A DNA stretch of 64,000 bases from Salipaludibacillus agaradhaerens (GCF_002019735.1 NZ_KV917378.1:3684869-3748868); one strand, 5' to 3'; positions 8,092-17,228 are shown, counted from the stretch's first letter. The notes: a model not told the origin generated them from the sequence alone. Numbers and translations: made by a program.

Positions 8092-9315
8092 GTGTACAAG
8101 GAAATAAAAGGCGTTAAAGTGTGGGGGAATCCACTAGAGAGCGCTGTTGACCAAGCAGTGACATGCTCTCAGCATGGGAATGTAGAACAAGTGCTTTTGA
8201 TGGCTGATCATCATAAAGGCTATAGTCAACCGGTTGGCGGTGTGGTGGTCTACCGAAATCAAATCTCACCATCAGGGGTTGGATATGATATTGCGTGTGG
8301 GAATAAGGCCGTAAAAACAAATGTGAAATATGAAGATATAAGAGAGCAGCTATCTGGGATTATGGATGAAATAGCGCAGTCCATCTCTTTCGGTGTAGGT
8401 AGAAGTAATCGTGAGAAAGTAGATCACGCGCTTTTTGATGACCCTGACTGGGACGTATTTAAAGAAATAGGTAAGCAGGAGCATGACAAATTAAAAGCGC
8501 TGGCGAAAAAACAGCTAGGCACGGTAGGCAGTGGTAACCATTTTGTTGACCTTTTTGTTGAGGAAGCAACAGATGACGTTTGGGTGGCAAATCATTTCGG
8601 GAGTAGAGGATTCGGTCATAAAACGGCGAGTGGATTTATGAATTTGGCCAAGGGAGCCCAGTTTTCCGATAAAGTTAAAGGGGAGCGGATGGAAGACGCG
8701 CCTACTCTATTAGATTTAGATTCAGACATTGGTGATATGTACTACCGCGCGATGCAGTTAACAGGTAAATATGCCTATGCTGGTCGAGATTACGCCATTC
8801 AAAAAGTGTTAGACATTTTGCAGGCAGAAGCTCTGTTTTCTGTACACAATCATCATAACTACGCGTGGAAAGAAACGCATGATGACAAAGAATATGTCAT
8901 CGTTCGTAAAGGAGCAACGCCATCAGCACCAAACCAATGGGGGTTTGTAGGCGGAAGCATGGGTGACAATTCCGTCATCATTCGCGGGGTAGATAGTGAA
9001 GAAAATCGAGATGCTTTTTACAGTACGGTTCACGGAGCTGGACGAATCATGAGCCGAACAGAGGCAGCTGGGAAAATGAACTGGAAAACGCGAACGAGAA
9101 GTGGCGGAAAAGTAACACCGGAACAGATGAAGCAAGCGATTAAAGAGTTTGGTGTTGAATTGCGCGGAGGCGGTACGGATGAGAGCCCGTTTGTTTATAA
9201 AAAATTAGGAGATGTTCTAGAGGCGCACAAACAGACAGTCAGCATCGAACATGTGTTAAAGCCAATTGGCGTGTGTATGGCTGGAGAAGGGGAATTTGAT
9301 CCATATAAAGATTAA
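8092..9315 (+). CDS. rtcB: RtcB-type 3'-phosphate RNA ligase
   Basis: RtcB joins RNA 3'-phosphate (or 2',3'-cyclic phosphate) ends to 5'-OH ends using GTP and Mn2+. The 407-residue protein has the family landmarks: GVGYDIACGNKA (62-73) with the metal-binding Cys, GSGNHFVDL (147-154), HNHHNYAW (252-259), and HGAGRIMSR (314-322) with the histidine that is guanylylated. It starts at GTG 8092 after AAGGAGAGAAGAAC. No archease gene lies next to it, and no tRNA-splicing need is evident, so RNA repair is the likely role. A terminator follows the stop directly. Confidence 0.92.
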   Translation: MYKEIKGVKVWGNPLESAVDQAVTCSQHGNVEQVLLMADHHKGYSQPVGGVVVYRNQISPSGVGYDIACGNKAVKTNVKYEDIREQLSGIMDEIAQSISFGVGRSNREKVDHALFDDPDWDVFKEIGKQEHDKLKALAKKQLGTVGSGNHFVDLFVEEATDDVWVANHFGSRGFGHKTASGFMNLAKGAQFSDKVKGERMEDAPTLLDLDSDIGDMYYRAMQLTGKYAYAGRDYAIQKVLDILQAEALFSVHNHHNYAWKETHDDKEYVIVRKGATPSAPNQWGFVGGSMGDNSVIIRGVDSEENRDAFYSTVHGAGRIMSRTEAAGKMNWKTRTRSGGKVTPEQMKQAIKEFGVELRGGGTDESPFVYKKLGDVLEAHKQTVSIEHVLKPIGVCMAGEGEFDPYKD

Positions 9316-9350
9316 AGAGGCTGTTTTACCGCAGCCTCCTCTAATTTTCC
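9316..9350 (+). terminator. Rho-independent terminator of rtcB
   Basis: AGAGGCTG and CAGCCTCCT pair around an 8-base loop, beginning right after the rtcB stop codon, with TAATTTTCC downstream. Confidence 0.65.
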
Positions 9351-9424
9351 AAATTCTAATTCAACAGCAGTATAAACGGTGTTAAAAAGCAGGGTATTTG
9401 CTGTTTTATATAGAGGGGGAGTAA

Positions 9425-9730
9425 ATTATCTTTATTATTATTGGTTTAGGACTGCAAATCATTTTTATATTGTTAATCACACTATTCAACTTTCTAAGAG
9501 TATTTGATATAGACAATTATTCTGTTTATCCAGTAGCATTATTTGAACTCTTTATTGGTGTCGTAAGTTTATTTTGCGGTTTATACAGTCTAATTAAATT
9601 TAAAAGACCCTTACTTTCGGTTTTTGTTATTCTTTTTGGCCTGTTTATCCCACACTTAAGGGGCAGTAAAACCCCCACCTTAAAACGTAAGAAGGTCGAA
9701 AAGTTTAGGTGGGGGATAAACTGCCCCTAA
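9425..9730 (+). pseudogene. Small membrane-protein gene interrupted by a palindromic element
   Basis: From about 9425 the frame encodes two to three hydrophobic segments (IIIGLGLQIIFILLITLFNF, then VALFELFIGVVSLFCGLYSL and LLSVFVILFGLF). After that the last 27 codons (PHLRGSKTPT...) are encoded by the inserted element that begins at 9649. The first standard start codon is TTG 9470; a GAGGGGGAG lies just before 9425, where only ATT is available. If 9649-9801 is removed the frame stays open and adds ICFFFIFIYLLPEAGTPPVIPWL, ending at 9872, which completes a membrane helix. The original gene was therefore probably split by the insertion. Function unknown. Confidence 0.5.
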
Positions 9731-9801
9731 AGGTCCGATAAGTTAAACTAACAATCAGTGGGGATGAAGGAAAACCCCCACTGATTGAAGCTTAGCTTTA
9801 T
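9649..9801 (+). mobile_element. PATE-like palindromic element, family 1, copy A
   Basis: The 153-base element lies directly after TTTAT (9644-9648) and ends in TTTAT (9797-9801). It contains a long hairpin (GGGGCAGT and CCCCCACCT pairing with AGGTGGGGG and AACTGCCCC) and a second one (AATCAGTGGGG with CCCCACTGATT). Near-identical copies lie at 38040-38190 and 54611-54759; outside these boundaries the three loci are unrelated. It encodes no transposase. It looks like a non-autonomous IS200/IS605 derivative. Confidence 0.75.
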
Positions 9802-10010
9802 ATGTTTCTTTTTTATTTTCATATATTTATTACCAGAAGCGGGAACCCCGCCAGTAATACCTTGGTTATAGCTTGATTAGCTAACGTGTGAGAAATCGAT
9901 TACTTATTTTTGACACATGAAGATTTAGTGTAGAAGGTGCTAAAATTAGAAGAATACGGTTGATTATTCAACTGCCTAATCAAATAGATAAATAGAGAGG
10001 AGAACATAAG

Positions 10011-10322
10011 ATGGATGGATTTGCTCTTGGAATGTTCTTATTAGCTATTGGTTTTAGTCTTATGGGTTATTTTATAGGGAAGGGTTTACAAAATTTTAGC
10101 CGTCCAGATAAAGGACACAATTATAATCACTTAATAAAAGAAAGCGATCTAAAATTTTATCTTAATTTAAGTCAAGGAGAAATAGAAGAGTTACTACATA
10201 AATACCCTAATCCACCTAAGGTTGAGCTGAAAGGGACGACTTATTATTTGTATAACCAATTGATGGATTGGTTGTCGTCTCATGATCTTTGCACTAAATA
10301 TGACTATGAGAAGGTTGATTAA
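10011..10322 (+). CDS. Small membrane-anchored protein with a helix-turn-helix-like C-terminus
   Basis: The 103-residue protein has one N-terminal membrane helix (FALGMFLLAIGFSLMGYFIG, residues 4-23). The soluble C-terminal part, LIKESDLKFYLNLSQGEIEELLHKYP ... KGTTYYLYNQLMDWLSSH, resembles the excisionase/MerR-like winged fold used for DNA binding. A membrane anchor on such a domain is unusual. GAGAGGAGAACATAAG before the ATG gives a firm start. It is monocistronic with its own terminator. Function unknown; the HTH reading is by pattern only. Confidence 0.65.
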   Translation: MDGFALGMFLLAIGFSLMGYFIGKGLQNFSRPDKGHNYNHLIKESDLKFYLNLSQGEIEELLHKYPNPPKVELKGTTYYLYNQLMDWLSSHDLCTKYDYEKVD

Positions 10323-10364
10323 TAGTCAATGGATAAAAAGATAATAGGTGTTTTACCACAGTTT

Positions 10365-10397
10365 ACCGATCCATCTGAGATGGCGGTTTTCTTTTTT
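10365..10397 (+). terminator. Rho-independent terminator
   Basis: ACC-GAT-CCATC, loop TGA, GATGG-C-GGT, then TTTTCTTTTTT. It ends the small membrane-protein gene. The remaining bases up to 10669 hold no recognisable gene. Confidence 0.75.
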
Positions 10398-10669
10398 AGT
10401 TTTTTCGAAATACTACAGATCGGGAAACAAGGATTTACCAAAAAACTAGTGATGGCACAACGTAGAGAAAAAAGTTGAGTAACGTGAAATCCCTGCTGTA
10501 GAGAAGCTTATTAAGAAAAGGTACTGATACTTGAAAACAATAATGCCATGCATTCTCAGGGTGTTGAATAGGTTTTCTTTAATGGATATGAATAGAACCT
10601 TCTGCTATCATTTTATATGAGGATCATCCGTTAGAGGGTGTCATTATTATGCATAAAGGAGTTACGAAT

Positions 10670-11530
10670 ATGAGTCAGATTAACATCGGCCTTAGTGGTT
10701 GGGGAGATCATCATACGCTTTATGAGGGGCTCACATCAGTTGCTAAAAAGCTTGAAGCATATGCAGGGCATTTCCCGATTGTGGAATTAGATTCATCGTT
10801 TTATGCTATTCCGCCTGAAAGAAATATTATGAAATGGTTAAATGAGACGCCACCAACGTTTCAATTTATTGTAAAAGCTTATCAAGGGATGACGGGGCAT
10901 CAACGTGGAGATATTCCCTTTGATACAAAGGAAGAGATGTTTACTGCATTTAACACGGCCATAAAACCATTAAAAGAAGCAGGGAAATTAGCAGGGGTCC
11001 TTTGTCAATTTCCACCCTGGTTTGATTGTCAACGTAAACATGTGGATTATTTACGGGTTGTTCGCCAGCAATTAAGTGAATTCGATGCCATTCTAGAATT
11101 TAGACATCAATCATGGTATGACGGAGTGATGAAAGAAAAAACGCTTGACTATATGAAAGAAGATAATTGGATACATAGTATATGTGATGAACCTCAAGCA
11201 GGTGAACGATCGATTCCTTTCGTTCCGGTAACAACCCATAGCAAGAAGGCGTTTGTAAGATTCCATGGACGAAATGTCGCGGCATGGACGAAGCCGGTAA
11301 AAGGTCAAGAGTGGCGAGATGTCCGCTATCTATACGATTATTCTCATCATGAATTAGCTGAACTAGCTGAACAAATTAAAAAAATTGCTGCTTCAGTCCC
11401 TAACACATATGTGATTTTTAACAATAATTCAGGTGGACACGCAGCAGGGAATGGCCAATCTTTTATAAAGGAACTTGGCATTTCGTATGAAGGGCTTGCA
11501 CCGAAACAATTAAACTTATTTGATGAATAA
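10670..11530 (+). CDS. yunF: DUF72 family protein (YunF-like)
   Basis: The 286-residue protein belongs to the DUF72 family of TIM-barrel-like proteins. It begins INIGLSGWGDHHTLYEG, has VELDSSFYAIPPERNIMKWLNETP and FQFIVKAYQGMTGH, and the conserved middle AILEFRHQSWYD. It ends with YVIFNNNSGGHAAGNGQS and LNLF, typical of the family. The biochemical role is unknown. I start at ATG 10670 rather than 10649 because AAAGGAGTTACGAAT precedes it. In B. subtilis yunF, yunE and yunD are neighbours in this order, as here. Confidence 0.85.
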   Translation: MSQINIGLSGWGDHHTLYEGLTSVAKKLEAYAGHFPIVELDSSFYAIPPERNIMKWLNETPPTFQFIVKAYQGMTGHQRGDIPFDTKEEMFTAFNTAIKPLKEAGKLAGVLCQFPPWFDCQRKHVDYLRVVRQQLSEFDAILEFRHQSWYDGVMKEKTLDYMKEDNWIHSICDEPQAGERSIPFVPVTTHSKKAFVRFHGRNVAAWTKPVKGQEWRDVRYLYDYSHHELAELAEQIKKIAASVPNTYVIFNNNSGGHAAGNGQSFIKELGISYEGLAPKQLNLFDE

Positions 11531-11755
11531 GGGAATGATAGACATTATAATAGATAATAAGTGAAGACAAATGTCATAGTCATATACCGCATTTCTTTAA
11601 GATGCCATTAAGGTTATCAAGTTATACAAGGGTGAATGGATCTTATAGAAAATGGTCTTGCCGTTCTTGTAACCTCACTCGTGCAAAGTCTCTTACAGCG
11701 GATAAAATCGTGACATGATCAAAATCTTACTATGTTCTAGAAAGCAGGCTTATAT

Positions 11756-12580
11756 ATGGAATGGGTTATATTGGCATTTATAGGGCTTATTGCTGCCATA
11801 TTAGGGAGTATAATGGGCCTTGGTGGAGGAATTATCGTTGTTCCGGCTTTAATGCTTTTAGGAGAATATTCAGAAATTTTAAACGGGATAACGCCCCAAG
11901 TAGCTGTTGGAACATCGCTTTTAGTGATGATTTTTACTGGGCTATCATCAACACTCGCTTATTTAAAGCAGAAAAAAGTGGATGTGCAAAGTGGCCTTAT
12001 TTTTTTTATCGGAAGTGGACCAGGTGCGTTATTTGGCGTGTGGCTTAATAAAGGGATGAACGTAGATGTGTTTCTAATTGCCTTCGGATCATTTATTGTC
12101 ATTGTTTCCTTTATATTAATGGTGAGACGTTATGTCAAGCCGATAAAAATGGCAAAGAGAGGCATTAAACGAAGCTACCAAAACCTTGACGGAAAGATGG
12201 TTATGTATGGCTATCATCCATTTATTGCGATTACCATCGCTTTTTTTGTAGGCATGTTTTCTGGCTTGTTTGGAATAGGTGGTGGCTCGCTCATGGTTCC
12301 TGCTATGATTTTACTCTTTGCTTTTCCTCCACATTTAGCTGTTGCCACCTCCATGTTTCTCGTCTTTTTGTCGGCTATAGTCAGCTCAATTTCACATATA
12401 AGTTTAGGGAATGTTGATTGGTATTATGCCATCGCACTCATTCCAGGCGCATGGATAGGAGGGCAAGTTGGCGCTGCAATCAATCGACGTTTGACAAGTG
12501 ATACTGTTGTTCTCATGCTTCGCATTTTCCTTATTATTATTGGTGTCCGTTTAATATATCAAGGTCTAGCAAGCTTGTAA
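11756..12580 (+). CDS. yunE: TSUP (TauE/SafE) family membrane transporter
   Basis: The 274-residue integral membrane protein has about eight hydrophobic segments in two halves, each opening with the glycine-rich TSUP signature (IMGLGGGIIVVPALMLLG near 20-37 and GLFGIGGGSLMVPAMILL near 172-189). TSUP proteins export or import sulfite, sulfonates or similar anions; the substrate here is not known. A weak AGCAGG precedes ATG 11756. It lies between yunF and yunD with no strong terminator before yunD, so co-transcription with yunD is likely. Confidence 0.85.
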   Translation: MEWVILAFIGLIAAILGSIMGLGGGIIVVPALMLLGEYSEILNGITPQVAVGTSLLVMIFTGLSSTLAYLKQKKVDVQSGLIFFIGSGPGALFGVWLNKGMNVDVFLIAFGSFIVIVSFILMVRRYVKPIKMAKRGIKRSYQNLDGKMVMYGYHPFIAITIAFFVGMFSGLFGIGGGSLMVPAMILLFAFPPHLAVATSMFLVFLSAIVSSISHISLGNVDWYYAIALIPGAWIGGQVGAAINRRLTSDTVVLMLRIFLIIIGVRLIYQGLASL

Positions 12581-12622
12581 TGGCATATGTTTTAAATATT
12601 AATTTAGAAGGTGGGAGGCTCA

Positions 12623-14029
12623 TTGTCCAACGAAATAGTAAGAATACTACATACAAATGACCTACACAGTCAATTGGAAAACTGGCCTGCTGTTACTAAA
12701 TTGTTAAAAGAAAAAAAACAACACGCTTTAAGTCACAATGAGCACGTCCTGTTGTTTGATATTGGCGACCACTGTGATAAAGTTCATCCCATGACTGAAG
12801 CGTTAGCTGGAAAAGGGAACGTGGCGCTTTTAAATAATATGGGATATGATGGTGTCACAATCGGGAATAACGAAGGGATTACCTTATCCAAAGAGCAATT
12901 AGACCATTTATATGATGAAGCTAAATTTCCTGTTATTTTAAGCAATTTAATATATGAAGACGGTAGCTATCCAGAGTGGACTGTTCCGTATAAAATTTTC
13001 ACATTGTCGTCAGGTGTTTCTATCGGCGTAACAGGTGTGACGATTTCTTTTCCACTGTTTTATCATACGCTGGGCTGGCGGGTGACAGAGCCATTTGCTG
13101 CATTAAAACGCACAGTTGCGAGGTTGAGCGAGAAAGTAGATGCGATTATATGTTTATCCCATCTAGGTTTAAAAGAAGATGAAAAAATGGCCAATGAAGT
13201 TTCTGGGATTGATGTCATACTAGGGGCACATACCCATCATGTCTTGGAAAGAGGAAAGAAAGTAAATAATACGTGGATTAATCAGGCAGGACGTTCAGGT
13301 ACTCATGTTGGAGACATACAATTATCGTTTAAAGAAAATGAAAAAGGGGCGTTTAGTCTTTCAGTAAATCATGTTCAATCTATAAAGGTAAATTTAAACG
13401 AACGTGATGCAGAAACAGAAAAGCTTCTTTCAAAATTGGCGAAACAAGCCGATAATATCCTTAAGGAACCTGTGACACATTTAGCAGAATCATTGGAAGT
13501 TCAATGGTACCAACATAGTGATTTTCCGAAACTACTGGCTGAAACATTGAGGGAATGGTGCCACGCAGACTTGGCCATGGTTAACTCAGGAGTGCTATTA
13601 AAGAGTTTGGAAATTGGCCCGGTCACGTTAGGAGATCTACATGAGTGCTGTCCCCATCCAATTAACCCTGCAAAGGTTGTTGTATCAGGGGAGAATTTGA
13701 TTAACATTTTGCACGAAGCGCAAGAGGAGAGAATGATACACTTTGCGTTAAAAGGCTTTGGCTTTAGAGGCAAAGTGTTAGGATATATGGTGTTTGACAA
13801 CTTAAGAATTGCAAAAGGCGCGCCAGCCCTTAATGAAAAGAGTATTTTTATCGGAAATAAGCCATTACAAAGAGACCGTAATTATACACTCGCCACAGTT
13901 GATATGTTTACATTAGGGCAACTATATCCTGCCATTAGCACGTCGACTAAAATAGATTACTTTATGCCGGAGTTTTTAAGGGATCTACTCGCTTGGAAAC
14001 TAAGAACCTTTAAGACACCCTCCCGTTAA
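12623..14029 (+). CDS. yunD: Metallophosphoesterase / 5'-nucleotidase-like protein (YunD)
   Basis: This is a UshA-type enzyme lacking a signal peptide, so it is cytoplasmic. The metal-binding motifs are in order: HTNDLHSQ near the N-terminus, FDIGDHCD, GNNEG, CLSHLGLKED and GAHTHH. The C-terminal 5'-nucleotidase substrate domain follows (MVNSGVLLKSLEIGPVTLGDLHECCP). It probably hydrolyses nucleotide or cyclic-nucleotide phosphoesters. I prefer TTG 12623 over GTG 12611 because GGTGGGAGG, which contains the GTG, is an ideal ribosome-binding site for the TTG. That gives 468 residues. Confidence 0.85.
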   Translation: MSNEIVRILHTNDLHSQLENWPAVTKLLKEKKQHALSHNEHVLLFDIGDHCDKVHPMTEALAGKGNVALLNNMGYDGVTIGNNEGITLSKEQLDHLYDEAKFPVILSNLIYEDGSYPEWTVPYKIFTLSSGVSIGVTGVTISFPLFYHTLGWRVTEPFAALKRTVARLSEKVDAIICLSHLGLKEDEKMANEVSGIDVILGAHTHHVLERGKKVNNTWINQAGRSGTHVGDIQLSFKENEKGAFSLSVNHVQSIKVNLNERDAETEKLLSKLAKQADNILKEPVTHLAESLEVQWYQHSDFPKLLAETLREWCHADLAMVNSGVLLKSLEIGPVTLGDLHECCPHPINPAKVVVSGENLINILHEAQEERMIHFALKGFGFRGKVLGYMVFDNLRIAKGAPALNEKSIFIGNKPLQRDRNYTLATVDMFTLGQLYPAISTSTKIDYFMPEFLRDLLAWKLRTFKTPSR

Positions 14030-14062
14030 AGAGCCTATTACATAGAAAGGAACGGGGTTTTT

Positions 14063-15142
14063 ATGAAATTGATGCCTTTAGATAAAATAACGCATGAGGC
14101 CCGTCTTGCTGAGCCTATTTATAATGAAGAAGGAAAAACATTATTAAATCGGGGCATGCTGTTATCAGAAAATGTTGTGGAGCGTTTAAAAGAAAAAGGC
14201 GTCACATTTGTGTATATTGAGGATGAAGTAACTGCTGACCTTTATCCGGAAGAATTGCTTACGCCACATGAACGTCAACAAATGTTGACTACCATTCATA
14301 AGAATTTCAATGACATTTCCAATAAAATGTCAGAGGGTGCAACAGTTAATATGGATGAGTTTTCCCAATCATTTTCAAAAGTCATTAAAGAAATCTTAGA
14401 AAAAGTAGCGGCCAATAATGAAGCCATTTCGTTACTGACCAATGTTATCTCGTTCGACTCATCGATTTTTCAGCATTCATTAAACGTTTCAGTTCTTTCA
14501 CTTGCATTAGGCAAAAAACTTAAGCTTAATATGTATGAACTGTATGAGCTTGGGCTAGGGGCCTTATTACATGATATAGGAAAGCTTGGTATTCCAGCTG
14601 ACATCTTAAATAAAACGGATTCATTAAGCGATGATGAATATGAGACTATAAAAGCCCATACGATAATAGGCTTTGACATGATACGTAAATGTGGCACATT
14701 ACCATTATTGGCAGCTCATTGTGCGTATCAGCATCATGAAAAAGGAGATGGCAGTGGTTACCCTCGACAATTAACTGCAAATGAGATCCATTTGTATGCT
14801 AAAATAATTAGTATTGCCGATGTCTTTGACGCGGTCACATCAAATCGTGTTTATCGTAAAGCTCTCTTACCTCATGAAGGTTTAGAGTTACTTTTTAGCG
14901 GGGCTAACAGCGTGTTTGATCAACAATTAGTAGAATTATTTGCCAAAACAGTGGTCATTTATCCAATTGGATTAGAAGTGCAGCTAAGTGATGGGCGGGT
15001 CGGGATCGTGGCTAAAACACATGCGCATTTACCATCACGTCCTGTTGTGCGAGTGGTGACTGATAGCACGCAATATGACCTTGATTTGTCAAAGGAATTA
15101 GGGGTGACGATCTCTGCCTGTGAGCAGCCACTGATAGGTTAA
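14063..15142 (+). CDS. HD-GYP domain cyclic-di-GMP phosphodiesterase
   Basis: The 359-residue soluble protein has a short N-terminal domain (about 1-110) and an HD-GYP domain (about 120-320). Metal and catalytic landmarks are H138, LLHDIGKLGIP (168-178, HD at 170-171), HHEKGDGSGYP (224-234, GYP at 232-234) and ISIADVFDAVTSNRVYR. HD-GYP enzymes degrade cyclic di-GMP (or cGAMP) to linear nucleotides. AGAAAGGAACGGGG precedes the ATG. It is 33 bases after yunD and 28 bases before thyA on the same strand, so it could be read with the thymidylate genes; that link is unusual and unexplained. Confidence 0.88.
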   Translation: MKLMPLDKITHEARLAEPIYNEEGKTLLNRGMLLSENVVERLKEKGVTFVYIEDEVTADLYPEELLTPHERQQMLTTIHKNFNDISNKMSEGATVNMDEFSQSFSKVIKEILEKVAANNEAISLLTNVISFDSSIFQHSLNVSVLSLALGKKLKLNMYELYELGLGALLHDIGKLGIPADILNKTDSLSDDEYETIKAHTIIGFDMIRKCGTLPLLAAHCAYQHHEKGDGSGYPRQLTANEIHLYAKIISIADVFDAVTSNRVYRKALLPHEGLELLFSGANSVFDQQLVELFAKTVVIYPIGLEVQLSDGRVGIVAKTHAHLPSRPVVRVVTDSTQYDLDLSKELGVTISACEQPLIG

Positions 15143-15170
15143 GTCATCATATTAATAAGGGGGATATGTC

Positions 15171-15965
15171 ATGCAAGCTTACCTCAATCTTTGTAAGCAT
15201 ATTTTAGAAAATGGCACGAAAAAAGATGACAGAACAGGTACAGGAACGATTAGTACATTCGGTTATCAAATGCGTTTTGATTTAGGAAAGGGTTTTCCAG
15301 TCTTAACGACAAAAAAACTAGCACTTAGAGCGATTATTCATGAACTTCTCTGGTTCATCAAAGGTGAGACAAATATTGCTTATTTAAAAGAAAATAATGT
15401 TCGGATATGGAATGAATGGGCTGATGAGAATGGCGATCTTGGTCCTGTATATGGTAAGCAGTGGCGTTCATGGCCTGCCCCAGATGGTCGTACGATTGAT
15501 CAATTGGGAGATGTTATAGAACAAATTAAAACGAACCCTGATTCTCGCAGATTGCTTGTCAATGCCTGGAATGTAGCAGATATTGATAAAATGGCGCTCG
15601 CTCCTTGTCATTGCTTATTCCAATTTTATGTAGCAGATGGGAAATTGTCCTGTCAATTGTATCAGCGGAGTGCGGATGTCTTTTTAGGTGTGCCGTTTAA
15701 TATCGCATCATACGCATTATTAACAATAATGATTGCCCAAGAATGTGGCTTAGAGCCAGGAGACTTTGTCCACACATTTGGTGATGCTCACATCTACAAT
15801 AATCATGTTGAACAAGTAAAGCTCCAACTGACACGTGAACCTCGCCCTCTTCCTGAAATGCGATTAAATCCAGAGCGGAAGAAGATTGAAGACTTCACAA
15901 TAGATGATTTTGAACTAATAGGCTATGACCCGCATCCTCATATCAAAGGGGAAGTGTCAGTATGA
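15171..15965 (+). CDS. thyA: Thymidylate synthase ThyA
   Basis: ThyA converts dUMP and methylene-tetrahydrofolate to dTMP and dihydrofolate. At 264 residues it has the exact length of the E. coli enzyme. The catalytic cysteine is C146 in APCHCLF; RTGTGT, KQWRSWP, the [17 protein letters not shown] substrate-binding stretch and the C-terminal KGEVSV are all intact. AGGGGGATATGTC precedes the ATG. The stop overlaps the start of dfrA (ATGA), so the enzymes that make and recycle dihydrofolate are translationally coupled. Confidence 0.96.
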   Translation: MQAYLNLCKHILENGTKKDDRTGTGTISTFGYQMRFDLGKGFPVLTTKKLALRAIIHELLWFIKGETNIAYLKENNVRIWNEWADENGDLGPVYGKQWRSWPAPDGRTIDQLGDVIEQIKTNPDSRRLLVNAWNVADIDKMALAPCHCLFQFYVADGKLSCQLYQRSADVFLGVPFNIASYALLTIMIAQECGLEPGDFVHTFGDAHIYNNHVEQVKLQLTREPRPLPEMRLNPERKKIEDFTIDDFELIGYDPHPHIKGEVSV

Positions 15966-16447
15966 TCGCAATGATCGCTGCTTTTTCAGATGGACGAGTT
16001 CTAGGTAAAAATGGGAAGATGCCGTGGCATCTTCCCGCTGAATTACAGTATTTTAAACGTGTCACCAGTGGGCATCCTGTGCTTATGGGACGGAAAACAT
16101 TCGAATCCATCGGCAGGCCTCTTCCGAATAGACGGAATATTGTCCTCACACGCAATGAAAGTTTTACGGCGGAGGGAGTTGAAGTCTTCCATCATATAGA
16201 GGATGTTAAGCCACTGATGAAGGAGCAAGAAGAATTTTTTGTGATCGGCGGCGCGACTCTTTATGAAACGCTACTAGATAAAGCCGATCGTTTGTATATT
16301 ACAAAAATCCATGCCTCATTTGAAGGTGATACGTTTTTTCCTAAAATTGATGAAGACGAATGGAAAGAAGTGTCTCGTCAAGAAGGAACGGTGGATGAAA
16401 AAAATCCTTTGGCACATACGTTTCATGTTTATGAACGTTTAAAATAG
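15962..16447 (+). CDS. dfrA: Dihydrofolate reductase
   Basis: The 161-residue enzyme reduces dihydrofolate to tetrahydrofolate with NADPH, regenerating the cofactor used by ThyA. Landmarks are [25 protein letters not shown] (Met20-loop region, with PWHLP), [22 protein letters not shown], and [13 protein letters not shown] (the NADPH-binding GG). It overlaps thyA by four bases. A terminator follows about 90 bases downstream, ending the operon. Confidence 0.96.
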   Translation: MIAMIAAFSDGRVLGKNGKMPWHLPAELQYFKRVTSGHPVLMGRKTFESIGRPLPNRRNIVLTRNESFTAEGVEVFHHIEDVKPLMKEQEEFFVIGGATLYETLLDKADRLYITKIHASFEGDTFFPKIDEDEWKEVSRQEGTVDEKNPLAHTFHVYERLK

Positions 16448-16537
16448 GTGCTTTAAAGAATACTCAAGTTAAGTCTGCCTATTTCGAGAAACTTGTAAGA
16501 CGGTCACCAAACCTTAGTTTTTAATCTATTTTGATAT

Positions 16538-16600
16538 AATCGCCTCCGTTATATTTGTTTGTATGGTTAACTTACATTAATACAACGGGGCGATTTTTTA
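16538..16600 (+). terminator. Rho-independent terminator of thyA-dfrA
   Basis: AATCGCC-T-CCGTT pairs with AACGG-GGCGATT across a long loop and is followed by TTTTTTA. Confidence 0.7.
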
Positions 16601-16618
16601 AAAATCAAATAGTCATAG

Positions 16619-16750
16619 ATAAAACGCCTTCAATCAGTAAGTGTTTTCGTACTTATTCCCCTGATTGGTCGTTGAGTGAATCAAGACATTAGCGTGCGTT
16701 AGCTCTCCTCTCTATTGTGAGTCGGGAGTTTTACGGACGTTTATCTGTTG
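16619..16750 (-). mobile_element. PATE-like palindromic element, family 2, copy F
   Basis: Read on the minus strand it follows TTTAT (complement of 16751-16755) and ends in TTTAT (complement of 16619-16623). It shares CTCCCGACTCA, AATAGAGAGGAGAGCTAA and the CTGATTGAAGG...TTTAT end with copies D and E. Its right-end palindrome keeps AATCAG ... CTGATT pairing with an inner AAGT/ACTT stem, the same arrangement as family 1. Confidence 0.6.
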
Positions 16751-17228
16751 ATAAACCAGCACAAAAGAGTAAAAAATACGACTCCAGTGAGGTTTATCGC
16801 AGTCTGACAATCCACTTTGATGATACTTCGTAGGTATGAGTGGAAGGCAATTTCACGGAAAACGGCTGCGTGCATGGATTTGAGTAACATTTATCTCTTA
16901 TAAAATAGGATGCCGTAAAAAATTGGTTACTTTACCGACTTTTGGGATATCCCTATTTTTCTTAAATTTAACGGTTTGAGAAATGTACTTGTTAATTTTT
17001 GTGACCTGGTTATATCAAAATTACATTTCATAAATTTAGTATATAAAGAATATTGAAATTGATGGTTATAGAACCTTTAAATTAAATATGCTGGATGGTA
17101 GTTGAATATAATATTCATTAACTTATATTTGGATAACTCTTCCTAAAGGGTTAGTCGAAAAATAAGAGATTTTAGCACTACCAAAAAATAAATAGACAAA
17201 GGCTTTTAACAGGAATACCTTACTAGAA
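16751..17228. other. Gene-free stretch with remnants of a Bacillus-type interspersed repeat
   Basis: About 16770-16885 contains weak matches (ACGACTCC at the left, CGGAAAACGGCTGCGTGCATGG at the right, with gaps) to the GC-rich intergenic repeats common in Bacillaceae, heavily decayed. The remaining AT-rich part up to the padR stop shows no gene, RNA or terminator I can support. Confidence 0.3.
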
